Positions 56,462-63,770 of a DNA stretch of 64,000 nucleotides are shown here, in pieces. Made by a program: the position numbers and the translations under genes. How positions within the stretch are numbered: position 1 is the first letter of the stretch; each line of letters opens with the position of its first letter. The stretch is from positions 4,329,001 to 4,393,000 of the forward strand of contig NZ_CP133267.1 in the NCBI RefSeq assembly GCF_030915465.1. The letters run 5' to 3'. The notes below the pieces were generated by a model that made no database searches, was not told the DNA's origin, and worked only from the letters and a program-made list of their open reading frames with translations. Source of the DNA: Neobacillus sp. PS3-34. GTDB taxonomy: Bacteria; Bacillota; Bacilli; Bacillales; Cytobacillaceae.

Positions 56462-56477
56462 TGTGAGATAAATCATA
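56462..56477. promoter_or_regulatory. FNR-like box upstream of the cytochrome oxidase
   Basis: TGTGA-GATAAA-TCATA, one base off the Bacillus FNR consensus TGTGA-N6-TCACA, about 90 bp upstream of the oxidase operon. The 56372-56762 stretch otherwise holds only AT-rich promoter sequence and a 15-codon frame at 56389-56436. Confidence 0.4.
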
Positions 56478-56762
56478 CTTATACTATGATATGGCTGCAT
56501 TTTTAAATTTCTTAGTTTAAACCTACTCTTGTAGTGGAAAATCAAAGATTAAAGACTACGAGAATGGAGCGATGAACTTTGATCAATTTTCATTCAAATA
56601 TAGAAAGTAAACAGCTGGGCCTTCCATTAAAAGCACTTGGGGGAAACAGCTCTGGTTAATGAGAAAATTATTTAATTTTGAAACTAACCCCCACAATCCT
56701 AATATCCGTTCCGAACTCTTTGTTGATAAAAAAATCTAAATAATCAAAATGGAGGTTCGGTA

Positions 56763-56894
56763 ATGGAATGTATAGGAATAGATATTGACCAATTATTAGA
56801 AGCTACCATTAATATAGAAACAGAGAATCAAAGTGTATTTATAGTAAATGATGTAGAAATTGACCAACTTCTTGATAGGACGAGGGACTGGTAA
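56763..56894 (+). CDS. Small acidic hypothetical protein, 43 aa
   Basis: ATG 56763 has a perfect GGAGG seven bases before it, and a strong terminator follows the stop, so it is very likely a real gene. The sequence contains a short internal duplication, IDIDQLLEA near the start and EIDQLLDR near the end, each with an acidic residue just before the LL. No family recognised. It lies between the cytochrome oxidase operon and a repeat-filled region. Confidence 0.7.
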   Translation: MECIGIDIDQLLEATINIETENQSVFIVNDVEIDQLLDRTRDW

Positions 56895-56959
56895 TTGTTT
56901 AAAAAATGATCGGTAGGAAATACAATTAACTTTTTAAAAAAATATCTTTAACTAAAGGG

Positions 56960-56995
56960 GAAACGGCAGAAGTGAATCTGCCGTTTCTTTTTTTC
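56960..56995 (+). terminator. Rho-independent terminator
   Basis: GAAACGGCAGA/TCTGCCGTTTC with a 6-nt loop and T7. Confidence 0.92.
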
Positions 56996-57309
56996 AATCT
57001 AGTTTTTAATTTTTTACTCCGTGATTTCAAAATTCTCACTTTGGCTATTAAAAGTTCACTTCTGAGGTGCAAATATTAACATCACACGGAGAAACACATA
57101 CCATTTCACAAAGGAAATATCGTGTGTTTTTTGTGGTTATAGCAAAGTTTTTATACATCTTTGCGACCTTTTTACATATGATTTCACAGTGTAATTCTAA
57201 AGGATAGAAATAATTATTGGACATTATGTTAATTTGTTGTGATTAATGGTGTAAATCCTACGAGGATTTGAACATCTTGCGGAAATTAACAAAGCAAATG
57301 CCAGGTCTG

Positions 57310-57788
57310 TTCGGACAGGAGAAGAAGGAAATGCCAGATGATAGTCCGAATGCAAGGTTTATTCGGACAGGAGAAGCCGATAATTACCTGAGATAGTCTG
57401 AATGAACGGGGTATTCGGACAGGAAAAGAAGAAAATGCCTGATGATAGTCCGAATGGTGGGCTTATTCAGACAGGACAAGCTGATAATTACCTGTGATAG
57501 TCCGAATGCCAGGCTATTCGGACAGGAGAAGAAGGAAAAGACTGCTGATAGTCCGAATGCGAGGCTTATTCAGACAGGAGAAGAAGGAAACGCCTGTTGA
57601 AAGTCCGAATGTGAGGCTTATTCGGACAGGAAAAGAATAAAATGCCTGCTGATAGTCCGAATACGAGGCTTATTCAGACAGGAGAAGAAGGAAAGGCCTG
57701 CTGATAGTCCGAATGCAAGGTTTATTCAGACAGGAGAAGCCGTTAACTACCTGCGATAATCCGAATGAAGGTGTTATTCAAACGCATA
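57310..57788. repeat. Nine 52-bp tandem repeats with inner inverted repeats
   Basis: Units start at 57310, 57362, 57414, 57466, 57517, 57569, 57621, 57673 and 57725, with a tenth cut short at 57777. Each begins TTCGGACAGG (or TTCAGACAGG) and has GTCCGAA about 40 bases in, so each can fold on itself or with its neighbour. Two variants occur: GAAGAAGGAAATGCCTG-type (units 1, 3, 5, 6, 7, 8) and GAAGCCGATAATTACCTG-type (units 2, 4, 9). Confidence 0.92.
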
Positions 57789-57878
57789 ACTTGGTTTTAC
57801 GAGAACGTTTAAAAAGTAAAACGGTTAAAATCAGGATACTTCTTAAAAAAAACAATCTATCCCAATAGAGCATAAAAG

Positions 57879-57914
57879 AAAGAATGGCTTGAAGAAAACT
57901 TCAAGCCATTCTTT
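57879..57914. terminator. Perfect 16-bp hairpin
   Basis: AAAGAATGGCTTGAAG and its exact complement around AAAA, with modest T content after it. It is probably a terminator for whatever is transcribed across the repeats. Confidence 0.6.
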
Positions 57915-58140
57915 AAGTGTATTAATATCCTTCGTTTAAATTGGCGAATTGAGTGTGATTGGTAGTGAGATTCCTCCTGCGATATACAGTTTTGCACCTC
58001 ACAAGTGAACTCGTTTATTGGCTTTCCAGTGTTTTTGTATGCTTATCATCCTCTTACTTAGAGCTCAAGTGTACTTTTTAATGAACGTAAAAGTTCTGAT
58101 ATTAAAATTAATTGAACTTTATTACAATCAACAGATTAGC

Positions 58141-58650
58141 TCAATCTTCATTTTTCCTGATTTGAATGTCATCAGTGAATTTATCCTCATGTTCATTTTT
58201 CAGAAAAAGTACCGCTGCCTTTCCATCACTTGGCGAACCATCTGAAAAATTCATCGGAAACAAGGAAAAAAACATTATATAAAAGGAGAAATAAATAAAT
58301 TGATACCAAAAAATTGAGCCTTCTAAAACCCCAAAAGAGATTAGACTGTAAATAACAAAAATACCTACGAAGTTAAACAGGGATCCCCCAAGATAGATCA
58401 GTGTATTTGAAATACGATTATCATATATTAATGATTTAAATTCACATGATCCATTCCAAAAGTAATATTTCCTCACTTCGATTTTCCCTAAGGAAAACAA
58501 TTTCTTTCCACAACCAATGATGATTTTTCTCTCAGTTCCACCAAAAATAGAAACAAAAAAAATATGACCACTCAAATGGATAAAGGTTACAATCGGTAGA
58601 ATCAGGAAAAATGAAATAAAAAATTTAATAATATCGGCTATATCAAGCAT
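58141..58650 (-). CDS. M50 (site-2 protease)-like membrane protein with broken HExxH
   Basis: About 169 aa with four or five helices. The first helix ends in FIHLSGHIFF where site-2 proteases have FIHELGH, so the catalytic Glu is missing. NTLIYLGGSLFNFVGIFVIYSL and FPMNFSDGSPSDGKAA are like the second half of the M50 core, including the Asp region. ATG 58650 is chosen because GAGGAGG lies six bases before it. It may be a non-proteolytic relative; the rest of the fold looks intact. It follows the repeat segment and diverges from the paa cluster. Confidence 0.65.
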   Translation of the reverse strand: MLDIADIIKFFISFFLILPIVTFIHLSGHIFFVSIFGGTERKIIIGCGKKLFSLGKIEVRKYYFWNGSCEFKSLIYDNRISNTLIYLGGSLFNFVGIFVIYSLISFGVLEGSIFWYQFIYFSFYIMFFSLFPMNFSDGSPSDGKAAVLFLKNEHEDKFTDDIQIRKNED

Positions 58651-58876
58651 GTATATCCTCCTCTTCATTGCTGTTACTTCGTGATGTTCTTTTATCGAGG
58701 GCTGTTATATTCGTACCCGTTAGAGGGCGTAGATAACTAGTAATATTTATCAGGTAAAATATTTAGGCTTTAGAGGAAATGCACTTCTTTAAATAAGTAA
58801 ATTTTCTGAAAAATAATTTGACTTTTCACTATTTTCAAGTTATTTTTGTATTAAACATATAACACTTATCTTAATA

Positions 58877-58893
58877 AACGATAAATAATCGTT
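58877..58893. promoter_or_regulatory. Operator-like palindrome upstream of paaA
   Basis: AACGAT-AAATA-ATCGTT, about 37 bp before the paaA start codon. It has the form of a TetR-type binding site, and paa clusters of Gram-positives are often controlled by a TetR-type PaaR. No such gene is in the window. Confidence 0.45.
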
Positions 58894-58930
58894 ATACGAA
58901 TTACAGCCAAAAAAACAGGAGGTGGATAAA

Positions 58931-59898
58931 ATGGAACATACCGTTTTGGATGATCAGATGAGTGAAGAGGAAAAGCAACATCGCTTCATGAAACGCATTG
59001 ATGCAGGGGAAAAGATTGAAGCGGATGATTGGATGCCGGATGAATACCGGAAAACACTCATTAAGCTAATTTCGATGCATGGTATAAGCGAAATCATGGG
59101 AGCGCTGCCTGAAAAGGAATGGGTACCAAAAGCTCCATCATTAAAAAGAAAGCTTGGGATTATGGCCAAGGTACAGGATGAAATGGCGATGGCCAGCTAT
59201 TACTAAGGGTAGCCGAAGACCTTATGAAGCCGTATGGCAAAAACCGCGAAAATATAATGCAGGATTTGTTTAGCGGAGATTTAAAATTCCATAATGTTTT
59301 CCATATGGAGGCGCCAACTTGGGCGGATGCAGGACTGATCGGCTGGCTTGTGGATGGGGCAGCAATTATCACACAAACCAATATGTTGGATGCTTCTTAT
59401 GGTCCATATGCACGGGCTTTAAAGCGGATTTGCGCAGAAGAGGTTTTTCATGCCCAGCATGGTGAAGCTATTATTATGGCGCTTGCAGAAGGAACTCCTT
59501 TACAAAAAGAAATGGTACAGGAATCACTGAACCGCTGGTGGGAAGCATTGTTAATGTTTTTTGGACCCGGCGATGCAACTACGACTGGGACTTCAAAGCA
59601 GGATATTACAATTAAATATAAAATCAGGACAAAAACAAACGAGGACCTTAGACAGGATTTCTTTACAAAATATATTCCGCGAGTTCTGTCGCTCGGGCTC
59701 AAGCTTCCTGATGAAACGATGCATTTTGACCAAGAAAGCGATCATTGGATTTACCGTCAGCCAGACTGGAGCAAGTTTAAGGAGATAATAAAAAATAAAG
59801 GTCCGAAATCAGAATCCCGGTTGAGGCTCCGAAAAATTTCATACGAAACCAACGACTGGGTGAGAGAAGCACTAAGTTCTAAAACTACAAGTCCATGA
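58931..59898 (+). CDS. paaA: 1,2-phenylacetyl-CoA epoxidase subunit PaaA, frameshifted
   Basis: The catalytic di-iron subunit of the phenylacetyl-CoA epoxidase, about 322 aa. Iron ligands are in helices such as DEMAMAQLLL (after repair), ICAEEVFHAQHGE (E-x-x-H), and the FHNVFHMEAPTWADAG and WWEALLMFFGPGD segments. The frame breaks at GGCC 59191-59194; one added C gives MAQLLLRVAEDLMKPYG. AGGAGGTGG stands before ATG 58931. It is the first gene of paaABCD and starts aerobic phenylacetate breakdown via CoA thioesters. Confidence 0.95.
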
Positions 59899-59922
59899 TA
59901 TTTATAGGAAGGGGGGATTCCG

Positions 59923-60263
59923 ATGACAGAAGGTTTTTACACGGAATATGAAGTATTTAGCCGCCGTTCGGACACGACACCGCTCCAATACCAGTTTTCC
60001 CTGCTTGCCCCAAACGAAGAGCTCGCATTGGTAATGGCCAGGAAAATTTTATGCGCCGTGAACCTGCTGCTGATATCTGGGTAGTTAAAAGAACAGATAT
60101 TAGAAAAATGACACCTGAGGAAAAGGAGTCGTTGAAAAGGCTGGACAATAAAGATTATCGAAATACCAAGGGTTATGGATACTTGAAAAAGAAATGGCGC
60201 CATTATGAACAAGGGATGCTGGATGAGAATGAAATTATGTCGTGGGGAGGGAAAAAGCCTTAA
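59923..60263 (+). CDS. paaB: 1,2-phenylacetyl-CoA epoxidase subunit PaaB, frameshifted
   Basis: A 113-aa subunit of the epoxidase complex, needed for its function. EYEVFSRRSDTTPLQYQFSLLAPNEELALVMA at the start, and, after repair, QENFMRREPAADIWVVKRTDIRKM. The frame breaks at GGCC 60036-60039, and one added C repairs it exactly. GGAAGGGGGGA precedes the ATG. The TAA overlaps the paaC start by one base (TAATG). The C-terminal tail is longer than in E. coli PaaB, as in other Bacilli. Confidence 0.93.
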
Positions 60264-61084
60264 TGAAGATTATCAATGCAGATGAAGCTTTGAAAAATAA
60301 TGCGTATAAATCAGCGTTGACAGAACTATTATATCAGCTTGCCGATGATGACTTCATTCTTGCCTACCGCGGTTCAGAATGGCTCGGTCTTGCCCCGCAT
60401 ATCGAGGAAGACGTTGCCTTCTCATCTATCAACCAGGATACAATGGGCCATGCAGCCATGTTTTATCAGCTTCTTGAAGAGCTTGGTGAGGGAAAGATGG
60501 ATGACCTTGCACATTCCCGCTTGCCTTCAGCGAGAAGAAATGCTTGCTTGTTGGAAATTGTAAATGGTACGGGCCATTATCTTGATGAACCAAGGTATGA
60601 TTGGGCGTTTGCAGTTGTCCGCCATTATTTTTCTACAGTGGCAAAAAAAATCCGTATGGAATCTCTGAAAAACTCTTCCTATCAGCCACTTGCCGATACA
60701 GCAGCACGAGTAAATATTGAACTGTATTATCACATGCTGCATTGGAAAACCTGGTTTCAACAGCTCATGCTTGCCGGCGGCGAAGCGAGAACTAGGATGG
60801 AGAAAGCAATTAACAATGTGATGGCAGATTTTGAAGGCGTTTTAACATTAGGGACAAACGGGCAGGATATCGTTAAATTTGCAATAATCGAGCATGACCA
60901 AGCAATGAAAAAACGCTGGGTTTCAATAATGCAGCCTGTTTTTGTAGGGGTAAATGCTAGCTTGCCAGAAACCTTTGGCATGAGAAGCGGAAATGGCCGC
61001 AATGGAGAACATACGAAGGATTTGGAAAACGCGCTTGAAACATTAAATGAAGTGTATAGCCTGGACCCTGCGGCAAGCTGGTAA
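60263..61084 (+). CDS. paaC: 1,2-phenylacetyl-CoA epoxidase subunit PaaC
   Basis: A 273-aa structural ferritin-like subunit that pairs with PaaA. YQLADDDFILAYRGSEWLGLAPHIEEDVAFSSINQDTMGHA at the N-terminus is typical. The start is ATG 60263 in the TAATG overlap, with GGGGAGG upstream; a longer frame from GTG 60242 is open but unlikely. Metal-binding residues are partly kept, as usual for PaaC. Confidence 0.95.
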   Translation: MKIINADEALKNNAYKSALTELLYQLADDDFILAYRGSEWLGLAPHIEEDVAFSSINQDTMGHAAMFYQLLEELGEGKMDDLAHSRLPSARRNACLLEIVNGTGHYLDEPRYDWAFAVVRHYFSTVAKKIRMESLKNSSYQPLADTAARVNIELYYHMLHWKTWFQQLMLAGGEARTRMEKAINNVMADFEGVLTLGTNGQDIVKFAIIEHDQAMKKRWVSIMQPVFVGVNASLPETFGMRSGNGRNGEHTKDLENALETLNEVYSLDPAASW

Positions 61085-61143
61085 TGAGAAGTTTGCAAAA
61101 TATTCTTGAATAAAACCTTAAAACATTTAAGGGACTGATTAAT

Positions 61144-61647
61144 GTGCATAATGTATCTGCCGAAGAATTAACGCACCAAGTATTGAAAGCGCTTCAAAAA
61201 GTACATGATCCTGAAATTTCGACTGTTTCCATCGTAGATCTTGGAATGCTTGAAGCAATCGAAATCACCTCTGATATTATTCGGGTGAAGCTGGTTCCGA
61301 CATTTCTTGGATGCCCGGCACTGGAAATCATTCGTCAAAATGTTGAAAGTGCTTTGAAATCCATTTCGGAAGAAAAAACGCTTGAAATTCTATTTATCTA
61401 TCACGTTCCCTGGACATCGGATCGAATTTCTGAGGAAGGAAGGGTTCGTCTTAAGGAATTTGGAATAGCTCCACCACCAAGATTTTTGACTGAAACAGGC
61501 AGCTGGGAAGTGGATTGCCCATACTGTGATTCTCCTTATACAACTCTAGAAAACCTCTTCGGCCTAACTGCGTGCAGGAGCATTCTTTACTGCAGGTCCT
61601 GCAAAAATCCTTTTGAAGCTATGAAACCTATGTCTATTAATATGTAA
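61144..61647 (+). CDS. paaD: Phenylacetate degradation protein PaaD
   Basis: A 167-aa protein with a DUF59/MIP18 domain (VLKALQKVHDPEISTVSIVDLGML, then LVPTFLGCPALEII) and a C-terminal zinc ribbon (CPYC and CRSC). PaaD is needed to supply or mature the di-iron or iron-sulfur centres of the epoxidase system. The start is GTG 61144 with AAGGGA in front. It lies 59 bp behind paaC in the same operon. E. coli paaE (reductase) is not next to it here. Confidence 0.93.
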   Translation: MHNVSAEELTHQVLKALQKVHDPEISTVSIVDLGMLEAIEITSDIIRVKLVPTFLGCPALEIIRQNVESALKSISEEKTLEILFIYHVPWTSDRISEEGRVRLKEFGIAPPPRFLTETGSWEVDCPYCDSPYTTLENLFGLTACRSILYCRSCKNPFEAMKPMSINM

Positions 61648-61654
61648 AAATATT

Positions 61655-61800
61655 AAAGCGCAAGCGTCCGTTTAGCGACGTATGGACTGGACCACTCCGA
61701 ACGAGATAAAGGAAACACGAAGAACGTAAGTGATTCGATGTTGACTTATCGTAAGGAGGAGAGGGAAGTCCACTAGTCGCTGGGCGCTGGAGCTAGACAT
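61655..61800. repeat. Interspersed repeat element, GCGCAAGCG...GGAGCTAGAC type
   Basis: Starts GCGCAAGCGTCCG and ends GGCGCTGGAGCTAGAC; its ends match those of the element at 11419-11651. Inner parts TAGCGACGTATGGACT and AGTCCACTAGTCGCTG can pair, so it folds as a long hairpin. It sits between paaD and the EthD gene and may affect mRNA processing there. Confidence 0.7.
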
Positions 61801-61859
61801 CAGTACAATTAGAAAATGATATTTTTTATCAAACAAAAAACTTTGAGGAGAGATGAAGA

Positions 61860-62168
61860 ATGATTAAAATGATCGCCCTTTACAAACACCCGGAAAATAA
61901 GGAAGTTTTCGACGAGTACTATAAAGGTACACATACACCTATCACTGAGAAAATACCTGGCCTCCGCAAAATGGAAGTAACTAAGATTATTGGCAGCCCA
62001 ATGGGGGGAGAAGGAAAGTATTACTTGATGTGTGAAATGTATTATGACGATATGGCTTCCTTTAAAGCTGCAATGAAAACCGATGAAGCAAAAGCTTCAG
62101 GGAAGGATGCAATGAAATTCGCTGGCGATTTAATTACTTTAATGATTGGCGAAGAAGTAAATGAGTAA
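61860..62168 (+). CDS. EthD family protein
   Basis: A 102-aa dimeric ferredoxin-like barrel protein: YKHPENKEVFDEYYKGTHTPITEKIPGLRKMEV is the EthD pattern, with His of GTHTP in the pocket. Members occur in degradation clusters for aromatic and ether compounds; here it likely assists a step of phenylacetate breakdown. GAGGAGAGA precedes the ATG, and the stop overlaps the next gene by 8 bp. Confidence 0.87.
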   Translation: MIKMIALYKHPENKEVFDEYYKGTHTPITEKIPGLRKMEVTKIIGSPMGGEGKYYLMCEMYYDDMASFKAAMKTDEAKASGKDAMKFAGDLITLMIGEEVNE

Positions 62169-62937
62169 TTTCGAATATATCGAAACAAGGGTAGAAGGCA
62201 ATATTGGATTTATCGAGCTTAACCGCCCCAAAGTGCTTAATGCCTTAAACCGTGGAATGATTTCCGAGATTTTAGCCGCGATGGATAATTTCGATCGGAA
62301 TGATGATGTCAGGGCAATGATTTTAAGCGGTAAAGGAAGATGCTTCGCCGCTGGCGCAGACATCGACGAAATGGCGGAAGCAGGTTCTGTGGATATTGAG
62401 TTGATGAATCAGTTTACAGACTGGGACCGCATCGCCTGGATCAAGAAACCGATCATAGGCGCTATTCATGGCTTTGCGCTTGGCGGAGCCTTTGAACTTG
62501 CACTTTGCTGTGATTTGCTGATTGCTTCCGAGGATGTTGAATTTGGTTTTCCCGAGGTACTTCTGGGAGTGATGCCTGGTGCCGGCGGAACGGTCCGTCT
62601 AACCAAATTAGCTGGAAAGACTAAGGCGATGGAATGGCTTTTTACGGGAAGAAGGATTTCAGCCAGCGAGGCGCTGCATTTCGGGATTATTAATAAAGCA
62701 GTTTCCAAAGAACTTCTTCTGGAAGAAGCCGTCCGCTTTGCGAATTCGATTGCGGTGCAGCCTCCTCTTTCGATTCGCTTTATTAAAGAATCTGTTTTAA
62801 AAGCAATCGATGCCAGCATTTATGAAGGCATGCAATTTGAACGTAAAAACTTCTCTATGCTTTTTTCCTCACAAGATCAAAAAGAGGGAATGAAAGCGTT
62901 TATCGAAAAAAGAAAAGCAAATTTCACAGGCAAATAA
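62161..62937 (+). CDS. paaF: Enoyl-CoA hydratase/isomerase (PaaF-like)
   Basis: A 258-aa crotonase-fold enzyme. The oxyanion-hole strands are AAGADIDEM and GAIHGFALGGAFELALCCD, and a catalytic Glu is present in FGFPEVLLGVMPGAGGTVRL (P-E-V-x-L-G). This residue set fits a hydratase such as PaaF, which hydrates 2,3-dehydroadipyl-CoA. It overlaps the EthD gene by 8 bp and lies 13 bp before a second crotonase gene. The exact step is inferred from the cluster. Confidence 0.85.
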   Translation: MSNFEYIETRVEGNIGFIELNRPKVLNALNRGMISEILAAMDNFDRNDDVRAMILSGKGRCFAAGADIDEMAEAGSVDIELMNQFTDWDRIAWIKKPIIGAIHGFALGGAFELALCCDLLIASEDVEFGFPEVLLGVMPGAGGTVRLTKLAGKTKAMEWLFTGRRISASEALHFGIINKAVSKELLLEEAVRFANSIAVQPPLSIRFIKESVLKAIDASIYEGMQFERKNFSMLFSSQDQKEGMKAFIEKRKANFTGK

Positions 62938-62950
62938 GGGGGCTACATAC

Positions 62951-63723
62951 GTGTTTGAAACAGTTCATTATGAAGTACGCGGCCCGGTTGCCTGGCTGAC
63001 GCTCAATCGGCCGAAAAATTAAATGCTTTTAATGAAAAATTAAATAAAGAGGTACAGCTTGCCGTAAAGGAAGCCTCCAGAAATGATGAAGTAAGGGCTG
63101 TTGTAATTACCGGGGCTGGCCGTGCGTTTTGTTCTGGCCAGGACTTGGAAGGTGTTGACGAAGGCCTGAATCTTGGAGAAGTTTTAAGGAGACGTTATAA
63201 CCCAATGGTCCTTGAGATCGAAAAATGTGAAAAGCCGGTGATTGCGGCCATTAATGGAGTAGCAGCTGGCGCGGGTCTTAGCCTTGCCCTTGCATGTGAC
63301 TTCCGAATTGCCTCTGAGAAAGCGAGTTTAATAGAAGCGTTTATTCATGTCGGTCTTATTCCGGATGCGGGCAATCTATATTACCTTCCACGTCTCATTG
63401 GCCATGCAAAAGCAATGGAGCTAGCTGTATTAGGTGAAAAGATTTCTGCAGCTGAAGCTTATAATCTTGGACTTGTAACTCGGACTGTTTCTGCGGATAC
63501 ATTTTACGAAGAGGTTTCTTCCTTCGCAGAAAGGCTTGCGTCCATGCCTACAAAAGCAATTGGCCTTATTAAACGAAACTTAAAAGCAAGCTGGCACTTA
63601 AGCCTGGAAGAGTTTTTGGAAAAAGACGCCCAGGGACAGAGAATTGCTGGACAGACAGAGGATCACAAGGAAGGCGTAAAGGCATTCCTTGAAAAAAGAA
63701 AAGCTGTTTTTAAAGGCCGCTAA
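62951..63723 (+). CDS. paaG: Epoxyphenylacetyl-CoA isomerase (PaaG-like), frameshifted
   Basis: A 257-aa crotonase-fold protein. CSGQDLEG and [20 protein letters not shown] form the oxyanion hole; the later region reads [21 protein letters not shown] with Asp in place of the hydratase Glu, which is typical of PaaG isomerases. They turn the epoxide into the oxepin-CoA. The frame breaks at GGCC 63009-63012; one added C gives [21 protein letters not shown] start at 62951. It follows the PaaF-like gene directly. Confidence 0.9.
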
Positions 63724-63770
63724 TATTTCTAAGCTTTTTATATATCAAACCCACTAAGGAGCTGAAGCAA

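Larger units (their letters stand above)
57053..58011. other. 0.96-kb non-coding segment bounded by 21-bp inverted repeats
   Basis: AGTTCACTTCTGAGGTGCAAA at 57053-57073 faces its near-perfect inverted copy at 57991-58011 (20 of 21 bases). Between them lie a long-loop hairpin with a T run (CACACG/CGTGTG, about 57092-57137), nine 52-bp tandem repeats and one more perfect hairpin. No supported gene. The form is like a non-autonomous mobile element, but no target-site duplication is obvious. Confidence 0.5.

Noticed and set aside
57310..57788. CRISPR array
   Set aside because: The units are alike over their whole 52 bp, with no unique spacers, and no cas genes are in the window.
57053..58011. 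Insertion sequence with transposase
   Set aside because: No frame inside encodes a transposase, so only the inverted ends are reported.
58018..58245. Rightward reading frame opposite the M50-like gene
   Set aside because: It overlaps a leftward gene with a good ribosome binding site and recognisable family motifs; the antisense frame has neither.
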